The position numbers and the translations under genes are program-made. A stretch of DNA of 64,000 nucleotides from Paenibacillus alginolyticus DSM 5050 = NBRC 15375 (GTDB taxonomy: Bacteria > Bacillota > Bacilli > Paenibacillales > NBRC-103111), in contig NZ_KE383949.1 in NCBI RefSeq assembly GCF_000422905.1, forward strand, positions 62,001-126,000, written 5' to 3'. How positions within the stretch are numbered: the first letter of the stretch is position 1; each line of letters starts with the position of its first letter. Below are positions 8,539 to 16,840 of the stretch, in pieces. The notes under the pieces are model-generated. The model did not search any database and was not told the origin of the DNA. It saw only the letters and a list, made by a program, of their open reading frames with translations.

Positions 8539-9426
8539 TTGAGAATAAAAACAGAAATGCCGCTGCATCTGATGCTGCTGCCCGGCGTGTTGGTAACACT
8601 TGTATATGCTTACGGCCCTATACTGGGCGTGGTGATGGCTTTTCAAAAGTTTGAGCCCGTGCTTGGTTTTTTTAAATCGAAATGGGTCGGGTTCAAAAAC
8701 TTTAAATATGTATTCAACCTGCCGGACTTTCATCAGGTCATGTGGAATACGATACTCATATCATCTTTGAAAATTGTATTTTCCTTACTCGTTCCGCTCG
8801 TATTGGCGCTTTTACTGAATGAAATTACAAAAAAATGGTTTCAGCGAATGATCCAGACGAGCATTTTTTTACCATTTTTCCTCGCGTGGACCGTGTTGGG
8901 CGGGGTCATTCTTGAGTTATTTTCTTTAAGGGGACCCGTTAATGACCTGATGTCAAGCTTCGGTCTGGAACCGATTATGTTCATGGGCAGCAACAATTGG
9001 TTTCGAGCTATCATGGTCGGTTCGGATGTTTGGAAAGGTATGGGCTATAATATGATCATTTTCCTGGCTGCTATTACAGGCATCAACGCAAGTCTTTACG
9101 AGGCTGCAGAAGTAGATGGCGCTGGCAAATGGAAACAAATGATCCATATCACTTTGCCGGGAATGATGCCTATCATTATTCTAATGAGCACATTAAGTTT
9201 GGGCAATATTTTGAACGCAGGATTTGATCAAATCTTGATCATGTATAATCCAACCGTTTATCAGGGTGCTGATATTATTGACACGTTCACTTACAGGCTC
9301 GGTCTATTCAGCCAACAGTTCGCCCCTGCTGCGGCGGTGGGGTTATTTAAGTCTGCCATATCCGTCGGATTGGTATCGTTATCGTACTATCTTGCGTACA
9401 AATTCAGCAATTATCGAATATTTTAG
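8539..9426 (+). CDS. ABC sugar permease, LplB/UgpA type
   Basis: This inner-membrane permease has about six transmembrane helices and the binding-protein-dependent transport signature EAAEVDGAGKWKQMIHITLPGM, where an ATPase would dock. No ATPase gene is present in the locus; members of this family usually share an MsmX/UgpC-type ATPase encoded elsewhere. I place the start at TTG 8539 because GGAGG lies 8 bp upstream. An in-frame ATG at 8518 would add seven residues but has a poor ribosome site. The next gene follows after 18 bp. Confidence 0.9.
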   Translation: MRIKTEMPLHLMLLPGVLVTLVYAYGPILGVVMAFQKFEPVLGFFKSKWVGFKNFKYVFNLPDFHQVMWNTILISSLKIVFSLLVPLVLALLLNEITKKWFQRMIQTSIFLPFFLAWTVLGGVILELFSLRGPVNDLMSSFGLEPIMFMGSNNWFRAIMVGSDVWKGMGYNMIIFLAAITGINASLYEAAEVDGAGKWKQMIHITLPGMMPIIILMSTLSLGNILNAGFDQILIMYNPTVYQGADIIDTFTYRLGLFSQQFAPAAAVGLFKSAISVGLVSLSYYLAYKFSNYRIF

Positions 9427-9444
9427 ACGGCTGGGGGATTTCAT

Positions 9445-10335
9445 ATGGTTTATAAACCATCGCTAAGCAGGAAGCTTTTCGTCGTGATGAATGCTTTGGT
9501 ACTGACATTCATAACAATTATAGGGATTGTGCCGTTCATTCACCTTTTGGCCGTATCGTTAAGTTCCAATACGGCGGCGATGGCCGGCGAAGTTAAGCTG
9601 CTGCCGATCGGATTTACACTCGATGCTTACATTTATCTCGGACATAAGGTGGAGTTTATTAGGTCTCTGCGTGTTTCGGTGGAAAGGGTCGTGCTTGGAA
9701 CGGTAATCAACATGTTTCTGGTTTTCATTACTGCCTATCCGCTTGCCAAAGAGACGGAGCAGTTTCGCTCCCGAACTGTGTATGTGTGGTTTTTTGCGGT
9801 TACGATTTTTTTGGGCGGAGGACTTATTCCGACGTATATGATCGTGAAGTCGACAGGACTGATTAATACGATCTGGGCGCTTATTTTGCCTGGAGCACTG
9901 AATGTATGGAATATGATTATGATGCTGAACTTCTTCCGAGGCATTCCGAAGGAAATGGAAGAGGCGGCTACGATCGACGGGGCTAACCATTGGACGCTGC
10001 TGTGGAAAATATATTTGCCTGTATCGTTGCCAGCGATTGCAACCATTGGGCTTTTCACCATAATAGGACACTGGAATTCTTGGTTTGACGGCATTCTCTA
10101 TATGAATTCGCCGGACAAATATCCGCTGCAAACGTACCTTTCCACCTTAATAACAGCCATGAACGCACAAATGCAGTCCGTTAATGTCGAGCAGCTCAAG
10201 CAGCTGGAGAATCTCAGCGAGAAAACGCTGCGAACTGCACAGATTTTCATGGGTGCGCTGCCGATTCTCATGGTTTACCCGTTTGTGCAAAGATATTTTA
10301 TCAAAGGAATGACAGTAGGCAGTGTGAAGGAATAA
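9445..10335 (+). CDS. ABC sugar permease, LplC/YtcP type
   Basis: This 296-residue membrane protein is the second permease of the importer. It has about six hydrophobic segments and the EAA loop EEAATIDGANHWTLLWKIYLPVSLP. The C-terminus FIKGMTVGSVKE is characteristic of the YtcP/LplC group. It starts at ATG 9445 behind GGGGGA, 18 bp after the first permease, and is followed 19 bp later by the oxidoreductase gene, so the operon continues. Confidence 0.92.
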   Translation: MVYKPSLSRKLFVVMNALVLTFITIIGIVPFIHLLAVSLSSNTAAMAGEVKLLPIGFTLDAYIYLGHKVEFIRSLRVSVERVVLGTVINMFLVFITAYPLAKETEQFRSRTVYVWFFAVTIFLGGGLIPTYMIVKSTGLINTIWALILPGALNVWNMIMMLNFFRGIPKEMEEAATIDGANHWTLLWKIYLPVSLPAIATIGLFTIIGHWNSWFDGILYMNSPDKYPLQTYLSTLITAMNAQMQSVNVEQLKQLENLSEKTLRTAQIFMGALPILMVYPFVQRYFIKGMTVGSVKE

Positions 10336-10354
10336 CAATAAGGCGGGATAGACA

Positions 10355-11614
10355 ATGGGGAAAATAACAATTGCATTAATCGGCGCTGGGCAAAGAGGCG
10401 TCAATTATATGGGGTATGCGCTGGAACATCCGGATGAGCTGCAGGTAGTTGCCGTTGCGGAACCGAACCAGCAGAGAAGCCAGAAGTTTAAATTGCAGCA
10501 CGGATTATCGGATGAGATGTGTTTTGAGAGCTGGGAGGATTTATTGACGGGACCTCAACTGGCGGATGCCGTCCTTATTTGTACGCAGGACAACATGCAC
10601 TATGAACCGACGATGAAAGCGTTGGAAGCGGGATACCACGTACTGCTCGAAAAACCGATGTCTCCCGATCCTCAGGAATGTATCCGTATGGGTGAGCGTT
10701 CGGAACAATATGGGCGAGTATTTTCGATTTGCCATGTTCTCCGCTATACCGATTTCTTCGGAACAATCAAAAGGTTGTTGAACGAGGGAACGATTGGCCA
10801 GCTCATGTCCATAGTGCATAATGAGAATGTCGCGTATTGGCATCAGGCGCACAGCTTTGTCAGAGGCAATTGGCGCAAAACCGCCGAATCGAGTCCTATG
10901 ATTTTGGCCAAATCTTGTCATGACATGGATATTATCCTTTGGCTAGCAGGGGCGGATTGCACCAATGTTTCATCTTTCGGATCGTTGTCTCATTTTAAAA
11001 AGGAGAATGCCCCGGAGGGAGCGCCGCAGCGATGCTTGGACGGATGCCCAGTCTCGGATCAATGTTTATACTATGCGCCTAAAGTGTATCTTACGGACGA
11101 TATAGAATGGCCTACTTCTGCGATCAGCGATGATCCTAGCTTAGAAGCCCGCACAAAGGCACTGCAAGAGGGGCCGTATGGAAGATGTGTCTACCATTGT
11201 GATAATGATGTCGTTGACCATCAAGTGGTCAATTTGGAGTTTGCTAACGAAGTGACGGCTGCTTTTACGATGAGCGCATTTACGAATGATTGCAGTCGAA
11301 CCCTCAAGTTGATGGGAACGAAAGGCGAAATTCGCGCCGCTATGGAGAAGAATGAGATTGAAGTGATTGATTTTGAAACAGGCACGACAAAGCAAATCTC
11401 ACTTGAAAATCCGGGAGGGCACATTGGTCACGGAGGCGGTGACTTCGGCCTGATCCGCGATTTTGTGAAGTTGGTTCAGCAGGGCGGGCAAGGAAATGGG
11501 TTAACTTCAGCAGCTCAATCGGTGCAAAGCCACCTAATGGCATTTGCAGCGGAGCGGTCAAGGGTAGATCGAAGAGTGGTCAATATGAGAGATTTTACAT
11601 ATGACGGAGCATAG
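10355..11614 (+). CDS. Gfo/Idh/MocA family oxidoreductase
   Basis: This 419-residue NAD(P)-dependent dehydrogenase would act on the imported sugar or a derivative such as an inositol or a deoxy- or amino-sugar. The N-terminal Rossmann motif is IALIGAGQRGVNYMGYAL, and the family signature LLEKPMSPDP contains the catalytic-site lysine. The C-terminal domain includes a Cys-containing insert (CLDGCPVSDQCLYYAP, and CVYHCDND further on) that could form a small metal site; this is common in the larger members seen in Paenibacillus. It is in the same operon as the permeases, starting behind GGCGGG. The substrate is not predictable from sequence. Confidence 0.88.
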   Translation: MGKITIALIGAGQRGVNYMGYALEHPDELQVVAVAEPNQQRSQKFKLQHGLSDEMCFESWEDLLTGPQLADAVLICTQDNMHYEPTMKALEAGYHVLLEKPMSPDPQECIRMGERSEQYGRVFSICHVLRYTDFFGTIKRLLNEGTIGQLMSIVHNENVAYWHQAHSFVRGNWRKTAESSPMILAKSCHDMDIILWLAGADCTNVSSFGSLSHFKKENAPEGAPQRCLDGCPVSDQCLYYAPKVYLTDDIEWPTSAISDDPSLEARTKALQEGPYGRCVYHCDNDVVDHQVVNLEFANEVTAAFTMSAFTNDCSRTLKLMGTKGEIRAAMEKNEIEVIDFETGTTKQISLENPGGHIGHGGGDFGLIRDFVKLVQQGGQGNGLTSAAQSVQSHLMAFAAERSRVDRRVVNMRDFTYDGA

Positions 11615-11626
11615 GTGAGGCTGACG

Positions 11627-12607
11627 ATGAAAAAACGATTAAAATTCCGAGACGATGGTACGTTTGTTATCGTACAATTTTCCGATGTGGAATTTCTCGA
11701 CGAATTTGATTATGACCCGGAAACACCGAAGTATGATTCACAGACAAGAGCGCTTATGGAACGAATCATCGAAGCCGAGAAGCCCGATCTCATTGTATTT
11801 GCCGGTGATGTAATCGCGAGTAACCGGGCGAGAGATCCGATTCACTCATTCCGCCAAGCCGTTGATGTAGCAGAGATGAGCTGCATTCCATGGGCAGCTG
11901 TGTTCGGCAATCACGACTCGGAGGGCGAAGTGCCGAGGAAAACGATGCATGAACTGCAATTGCAGCATGAATATTGCGTGGCGGAACCGGATCCAGAAGG
12001 CGTTAACGGGGCCGGGAATTTTGTGGTCACTGTGGCAGGCAAGAACGATGACACGGCTGCGGCGCTATATTTCGTGGATAGCGGCGACTACTCATTAATC
12101 GGCGATCGGGTAGGCGGATATGACTGGATTCGCAGAGATCAAATCGACTGGTATGTGGGCAAGTCGCGAGAGCTGACAAGGGGAAGCGATGATCAACCGC
12201 TGCCTGCGCTCGCCTTCTTCCACATTCCCCTACCAGAGTACAATGATGTGTGGGATTTTCAAGTATGCTATGGGCATCGTTATGACTCTTGCTGCTCTAC
12301 TCCTTCGATTAACTCGGGTATGTTTGCGGCAATGGTGGAGATTGGCGATGTCATGGGGACGTTCGTCGGTCACGACCACGGCAATGATTTTTGGGGAACA
12401 CTTCATGGTATTAGGCTTTGCTACGGACGGTCGACGAGATATGTAAGCTACGTGGATGGTGTGCGTCACGACCTGGTGCCTACAGGAGCGAGAATCATTC
12501 GATTGATAGAGGGTGAGCGCCGGTTCGATACGTGGATTCGTCAGAATGACGGAACTGTCGTTGTAGAGCAGCCGGAGCATCGGCCGGAAGGCAGGAAAGC
12601 CCAGTGA
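11627..12607 (+). CDS. Calcineurin-like metallophosphoesterase
   Basis: This 326-residue protein shows the full dimetal motif set: a first Asp in FSDVEFLDEFD, GD in LIVFAGDVIAS, GNHD in AVFGNHDSEG, a His in FFHIPLPEY, and GHDH in FVGHDHGNDF. It should hydrolyse a phosphomonoester or phosphodiester. No signal peptide is seen, so it acts in the cytoplasm. A GTG at 11615 is the first possible start, but the ATG at 11627 sits 6-7 bp behind GGTGAGG and is preferred. It is the last gene of the sugar-uptake operon, which suggests that the imported ligand, or an intermediate from it, carries a phosphate. That link is inferred. Confidence 0.87.
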   Translation: MKKRLKFRDDGTFVIVQFSDVEFLDEFDYDPETPKYDSQTRALMERIIEAEKPDLIVFAGDVIASNRARDPIHSFRQAVDVAEMSCIPWAAVFGNHDSEGEVPRKTMHELQLQHEYCVAEPDPEGVNGAGNFVVTVAGKNDDTAAALYFVDSGDYSLIGDRVGGYDWIRRDQIDWYVGKSRELTRGSDDQPLPALAFFHIPLPEYNDVWDFQVCYGHRYDSCCSTPSINSGMFAAMVEIGDVMGTFVGHDHGNDFWGTLHGIRLCYGRSTRYVSYVDGVRHDLVPTGARIIRLIEGERRFDTWIRQNDGTVVVEQPEHRPEGRKAQ

Positions 12608-12651
12608 GTACTTTTCGGCTGTTACGGTAGGGATATCAGGTCTGAAAAAAG

Positions 12652-12697
12652 AGGCTGACTCAAAAGGTTAATAACCTAGCGAGCAGCCTTTATTTTG
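12652..12697. terminator. Bidirectional terminator after the sugar-uptake operon
   Basis: AGGCTG pairs with CAGCCT and an inner AGGTT/AACCT stem extends it. A T-rich tract follows on the plus strand (TTATTTTG), and CTTTTTTC follows on the minus strand, so it can serve both directions. Confidence 0.65.
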
Positions 12698-12789
12698 TTT
12701 CGATATGGAGCGAAATCTAACAGGAATTCCTCCAGTTCATTTGGCGTTAATTGCTCTAAATGGACATCTAACTGCAAATCTCCCTCTAA
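12676..12789 (-). pseudogene. Possible C-terminal remnant of an unidentified gene
   Basis: On the minus strand a 37-codon frame with no start reads LEGDLQLDVHLEQL, then TPNELEEFLLDFAPY, then RNKIKAAR and a stop. The amino-acid make-up (amphipathic, acidic then basic) looks coding rather than random, and the stop falls inside the terminator hairpin. I cannot name the family. The rest of the 12608-12916 gap shows only this fragment, the terminator and AT-rich filler. Confidence 0.3.
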
Positions 12790-12916
12790 TTTAGGGGGGA
12801 ATCGCTATTCAACGAGAAACATCAGAAATAACGGGAGATTTTCCATGTAGTGCAACAGTGAAAACAGAGGCACTGTACACGTCCGGAACAGCCAATCTTG
12901 TATTTAATAACTAGTG

Positions 12917-13627
12917 TTAGCCGCTTGCAAGCTTATCAACGAAACCTGCAAGCAGCACATCCAACCCGAACGAAAACTCTTCTTCCCAATTAACAGAAGT
13001 CGTATAAGCGGCTAGGCGGATAAAGTGTGGATATCGCTCCTTGGGCAATGCATCAATCTCTTTGAATCTTGTCTCCGATTCTTTCTGGTTATCCTCCGAA
13101 AACTTCGTACGATCCCGCAATCGGCATTCTTCATCGACAAAGCCATAGATGAAGTTCTTGAGCATGGATGCAAGCCACGGTACTTGGTCATCCTTAAATC
13201 CAGCTTCGACGAGCGCACGAAACAGAAATTCGATATGGGCCAAACGGTTAGGGCTTGCCGCATGTGTCGCGTTCATGATGTGCACGGCGTCTGGGTATTG
13301 CAGCAGACTTAGGCGGAAGCTCATCGACCAGAGGCGCAACTGCATTTTCCAATCCAAAGCGGTATCGGGAAAATCAATCTTGGTGCTGATCTCTTCTGCC
13401 AAGAGATGAAGCAGCTGTTCTTTGTCCTTCACATGGTAGTACAAAGATGAGGCTTTCACGCCTAGTGAGTCGGCGATTTTGCGCATGCTGATGCCATCCA
13501 AGCCCTCGGCTTTCAGCAGTTCCAGCATAATCCCGACAATGCGGGCACGGTCGAGAGGCGTGTGAAGCGGCTCACTTCGATTCGTGGCCTCATCTGTCGT
13601 TAAGGGATGAATTCTTCTTCTTGCCAT
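12917..13627 (-). CDS. TetR/AcrR-family transcriptional regulator
   Basis: This is a 236-residue repressor-type protein. After a basic N-terminal tail, residues about 25-75 form the TetR DNA-binding domain (LLKAEGLDGISMRKIADSLG, VKASSLYYHVKDKEQLL). The rest is a helical ligand-binding domain of the longer TetR_C type. The start ATG at 13627 follows AAGGTGAC. It is divergent from the gene at 13739, and an inverted repeat lies in the 111-bp space between them, so it probably represses itself and that neighbour. The ligand is unknown. Confidence 0.88.
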   Translation of the reverse strand: MARRRIHPLTTDEATNRSEPLHTPLDRARIVGIMLELLKAEGLDGISMRKIADSLGVKASSLYYHVKDKEQLLHLLAEEISTKIDFPDTALDWKMQLRLWSMSFRLSLLQYPDAVHIMNATHAASPNRLAHIEFLFRALVEAGFKDDQVPWLASMLKNFIYGFVDEECRLRDRTKFSEDNQKESETRFKEIDALPKERYPHFIRLAAYTTSVNWEEEFSFGLDVLLAGFVDKLASG

Positions 13628-13673
13628 GTCAGGTCACCTTCCATTTTATCTCTTGACAAGTATAACACAAGAG

Positions 13674-13719
13674 TTTAATCTAACGGTATTATATTATTAT
13701 TTATCACTGTTAGATTAAA
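13674..13719. promoter_or_regulatory. Inverted-repeat operator candidate between divergent genes
   Basis: The 14-bp arms TTTAATCTAACGGT (13674-13687) and ACTGTTAGATTAAA (13706-13719) match as reverse complements at 13 of 14 positions, with 18 AT-rich bases between them. A TTGACA lies just to the left. The position between tetR and its divergent neighbour makes it the likely TetR binding region, perhaps two half-operators. Confidence 0.6.
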
Positions 13720-13738
13720 TGAAGGGGAGTGCATAAGC

Positions 13739-14449
13739 ATGCAAACGACCACAATTGAGTCCATTGCCCGTACCGCCGGGGATATTTTATCCCATGCATG
13801 GAAAACAGTCTTTGACGAAGAGAAGGATGAACTGACCGAGATGTTCAAGAAATTTGGCGATCGCGCCTATGGCGCGTGGATTCAACAATTTATGGCGCCG
13901 GTCGCAGAGCGGCTTGCCGCGGATGGCTTCATCATCAGAGGCGGATTCAACTTAAAGGATTCCATTGAAAACTGGGGACCGCCTGAAGAAAGGGAACGCT
14001 GCGTATGGTATGTCGTGAAGACAGCGGAAGGTGAAGAGCTGGGCACATTGGTGCTGCAGGTCTATCATTCGCACCACTCGTTCTTCATGCCAAGAGCACC
14101 GAGGCTGCTGGCACTTGAAGTTACGGATCGGGAGGCTATTATCGCCGCACTCTCGGATGCTTCAACCCGAATTCGCTGGGATTTAAGGGAGGAACGAATG
14201 CCTCAACCGCAATTACAATCCTTCCCTAGTCAGCAGTTCGAATACGCGACAGATACTTCAATCGGAGATGGACTAAAATCCACAGCAGACGGTCAGCTGT
14301 ACAGCTGGAATTTGGACGATACGCTGGGCCATTGGGGGCGATACGGCTGGGAACTTGTAACCGTCGTTCCGGTTGGAGGCAAAATGATTGCGTACTTCAA
14401 ACGCCCGCTGAATGACTTAATCAAAAAAGGGGAGTGGTGTAAAGATTAA
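13739..14449 (+). CDS. Conserved protein of unknown function beside a TetR gene
   Basis: I do not recognise this 236-residue protein with certainty. It is soluble, has no signal peptide, and contains aromatic-rich stretches (YGAWIQQFMAPVAERL, GLKSTADGQLYSWNLDD). The C-terminal segment GRYGWELVTVVPVGGKMIAYFKRP resembles the short beta-rich DUF4177 pattern. The middle contains VYHSHHSFFMPRAPRLL, with a cluster of His. The start ATG follows GGGGAG. It is divergent from a TetR regulator, with an inverted repeat between the two, so it is probably induced by a small molecule. A DinB-family fragment abuts its 3' end. Confidence 0.7.
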   Translation: MQTTTIESIARTAGDILSHAWKTVFDEEKDELTEMFKKFGDRAYGAWIQQFMAPVAERLAADGFIIRGGFNLKDSIENWGPPEERERCVWYVVKTAEGEELGTLVLQVYHSHHSFFMPRAPRLLALEVTDREAIIAALSDASTRIRWDLREERMPQPQLQSFPSQQFEYATDTSIGDGLKSTADGQLYSWNLDDTLGHWGRYGWELVTVVPVGGKMIAYFKRPLNDLIKKGEWCKD

Positions 14450-14585
14450 TCGAAGCGACGCGGGGTATATTCGTACTTTAGGAGATATGTTGATGAGGAT
14501 TGCTTACCACGAATCTGTTCATACCGGTCAACTACTGGATTATATGAGAACAGCAGGAATTGAACGTCCAAAGGTATGGGACTAG
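14439..14585 (+). pseudogene. 3' remnant of a DinB-family protein gene
   Basis: A frame with no proper start reads INRSDAGYIRTLGDMLMRIA, then YHESVHTGQLLDYMRTAG, then IERPKVWD and a stop at 14583. This is the C-terminal end typical of DinB/YfiT-like proteins, with the metal-binding HExxHxGQ motif. Only about 48 codons remain of roughly 150-170. The remnant overlaps the end of the previous gene, which suggests that a deletion joined the two. An internal ATG at 14493 with AGGAGA upstream could still express a short peptide. Confidence 0.6.
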
Positions 14586-14623
14586 TCTTTCGGCCTAAAA
14601 CGATAGCTTCATAACAAAGATCA

Positions 14624-14660
14624 AGCAGGCTGCCGCTGATAAACGCGGTGGCCTGCTGCA
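14624..14660. terminator. Stem-loop without a clear T tract
   Basis: GCAGGCTGCCGC pairs with GCGGTGGCCTGC with one G-U/mismatch pair and an 8-nt loop. The following bases (TGCACTGCATTTA) are not a convincing T run, so it could be a terminator or just a structured leftover of the deleted DinB locus. Confidence 0.4.
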
Positions 14661-14787
14661 CTGCATTTATGAACAGCCGAGAACACTCGTTACTTTAGTG
14701 ATGAGATGAATCGGCGGTATTGTCACTCAAGCACGAACATATGTGCTATAATGGTTGTGCTGCTACTATTGAAAGGAGGTTGCTGTT

Positions 14788-15890
14788 TTGCTATACCATA
14801 AAGCGTTTAGCTATCGCATCTACCCTACAAAGGAGCAGGAGAACCTCCTTCGCAAAACGTTTGGCTCCTGCCGTTTTGTTTTTAATCGCTTCCTTGCGGA
14901 ATGGAATCAAGCCTTTACGGAAACAAATAAGGGATTGTCGTACAACACGTGTGCAACACAGCTCCCTGCTTTAAAACAAGAATTCGAATGGCTCAAAGAA
15001 GTGGACAGCATTGCTTTGCAGTCTGCTATCCGTAACCTGGCAGACGGCTTTGACCGATTCTTTAAAAGGCAAAACGCGGATCCGCGTTTCAAGTGTCGTA
15101 AAAATCCTGTTCAAAGTTTTACACTAAGTATACCAACGGAAACATCGCTATTGAAGGTCACTTTCTCAAGCTTCCGAAGCTTGGACGTATTCGTTTTGCA
15201 AATTCAAGACCACTGAATGGACGCATCCTCTCTGCAACGGTTCGCCAAAATGCGGCTGGCAAATATTTTGTATCGATCCTTTGTGAAGCAGAGATACAAT
15301 CGTTACCGGAGATCGCTAAAGTAGTTGGCATTGATTTGGGCATCAAGACGTTTGCAGTTTGTTCCGATGGTCAGGCGTTCGCCAACCCGAAGCATCTTAG
15401 CAAATACGAAAAGCAGTTGGCGTTCTGGCAACGACGATTGTCTCGCCGAACCAATGGCGGCTACAATTGGAAGAAAGCTAAAGTCAAGATTGCCCGCATC
15501 CACGAGAAGATCGTCAACTGCCGCAAAGACTTTTTACACAAACTGTCAACGAAGCTAATTCGTTAAAACCAAACGATTTGCCTCGAAGACTTGCAAGTGT
15601 CGAACTTAATAAAAAATAACAAATTGGCAAAATCCATTGTAGAAGTCTCCTGGTCGATGTTTCGCACCTTTCTAATGTACAAAGCTGACTGGTATAATCG
15701 CAAGATCAGCGTCGTTGCGAAAAACTTTCCATCCAGCCAGCTTTGTCATGTGTGTGGAACCCGTAATTCGGATGTGAAGGATCTTGCCTTACGGGTATGG
15801 ACATGCATGGGATGTGGCAGCCTCCATGATCGGGATCACAATGCTAGTCAAAATATTAAGCACGAAGGCATTCGTCTGCTTGTCGGATAA
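14788..15890 (+). pseudogene. TnpB RNA-guided nuclease gene broken by a frameshift and a nonsense codon
   Basis: The gene starts at TTG 14788 behind AAAGGAGG with LYHKAFSYRIYPTKEQENLL, the usual TnpB opening. A one-base loss near 15124 shifts the frame: before it the protein reads QSFT, and after it KYTNGNIAIEGHFLKLPKLG in the next frame. A TAA at 15564-15566 (KLIR-stop-NQTICLEDLQV) replaces what is normally a sense codon. The rest is well preserved: RuvC Asp in VVGIDLGIKTFAV, Glu in ICLEDLQV, the zinc ribbon CHVCG...CMGCG, and the last Asp in DRDHNAS. Decay is therefore recent. The protein cannot be made full length. Confidence 0.85.
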
Positions 15891-15989
15891 GAACCATCCC
15901 GCAGGAAATGCGGATTACGCCTGGTTTACTTCTCTATAGTAGTGGAGACGATCCAGGAATCATGCGAATTCATTCGTGTGAGCTTTCAA
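15880..15989 (+). ncRNA. Putative omega (reRNA) region at the 3' end of the TnpB element
   Basis: The DNA just after and overlapping the tnpB end contains stacked hairpins: CCGCA/TGCGG, CCTGG...CCAGG enclosing CTCTA/TGGAG, and CGAA/TTCG near the terminus. TnpB guide RNAs are known to derive from this part of IS200/IS605 elements. That this copy makes one is inferred from position only. Confidence 0.35.
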
Positions 15990-16741
15990 TTAGACCTTCC
16001 ATACTGCTTGGAAAAAGATAAAATACGACGATACATGCTTTTATCCTTCAAGTACTTTAAAGGATAAATCGCGGGCTTGGTGTTAACCTCGAGGATCCAA
16101 GGTTTTCCTTTAACATCTAAAGCAACATCCAAGCCTAACTCTCTAAAGCCTTTCTTATAACTATCGAATTGATTTCCGACGATACATCCCAACCATTCTA
16201 GTTTTGTTTTCTTTCTTCGGATAGACGCGCTTTTAAATCCTGCTCCGGCCATTGTTTGAAAGAAATAACCAAGTTTTCCGCCTTGATGATAGTTCGTAGC
16301 GACCTTACCAGCCCGGCCTATTTTCGTGAATGTAGCGCTGCTTACCCATTTTCCCTTTGTCGTCTTCTGAACCATAACACGTACGTCAAATGGTCTACCA
16401 CTAGTCCTGACCAAGAGTATACCCTGCTGAAGCAAAAATGATCTTTTTTTTGAAATTCGGTGAAGCTTGATGTATAAACTTTTCCTGCTTGAATAGTACG
16501 ATTTAACGGATTTAAGTTGAATTTGATACCCACTATCTTTTCTTTTGATCCGAATGATGTCTGCTCCACCTGTACCGTCGGTAGGTTTGAAATATATGGT
16601 AGAAAAAGCCGACAGCATCAAATCAAGATTTTTACTGTTGAATAGCATAGTACGAGGGATGAATTTTTTGAGCTTTCTATGCTTAATTAACCATTTAGTT
16701 TTAATCCATTTGCTTTTGACTGATAGGCTCTTGTATTTCAT
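15986..16741 (-). CDS. YheC/YheD-like ATP-grasp protein
   Basis: This 251-residue protein has ATP-grasp features: TIYFKPTDGTGGADIIRI (nucleotide lysine and glycine loop), LLVRTSGRPFDVRVMVQK, and the metal-site end LGLDVALDVKGKPWILEVNTKPA. Proteins of this group are linked to endospore coats in Bacillus, but their reaction is not settled. The first possible start is at 16792; I prefer ATG 16741, which is 8 bp behind GGGAGG. The N-terminus (KSLSVKSKWIKTKWLIKHRK) is very basic. The stop codon TGA coincides with the estimated right end of the TnpB element, so the insertion may have replaced the original C-terminus. Confidence 0.8.
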   Translation of the reverse strand: MKYKSLSVKSKWIKTKWLIKHRKLKKFIPRTMLFNSKNLDLMLSAFSTIYFKPTDGTGGADIIRIKRKDSGYQIQLKSVKSYYSSRKSLYIKLHRISKKRSFLLQQGILLVRTSGRPFDVRVMVQKTTKGKWVSSATFTKIGRAGKVATNYHQGGKLGYFFQTMAGAGFKSASIRRKKTKLEWLGCIVGNQFDSYKKGFRELGLDVALDVKGKPWILEVNTKPAIYPLKYLKDKSMYRRILSFSKQYGRSN

Positions 16742-16840
16742 AGCGATAACCTCCCATGTCACAGAATACGCTTTATGATAATTGCTTGTCACTCCATTGG
16801 CCTAGACGTGTTTGGCGCAACCTTTGAGTACCATCTAAAT

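Larger units (their letters stand above)
14722..15989 (+). mobile_element. IS605/IS1341-type element carrying only a decayed tnpB
   Basis: The left end is placed just before a small palindrome AGCAC...GTGCT (14730-14747) that overlaps TATAAT. The right end is placed after hairpins near 15899-15913 and CGAATTCATTCG, ending at TTCAA (15985-15989). Such subterminal hairpins and a 3' tail after tnpB are usual for this family. No tyrosine (Y1) transposase gene is present, so the element depended on another copy to move. The exact ends are estimates. The right end touches the stop codon of the next gene on the minus strand. Confidence 0.6.
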
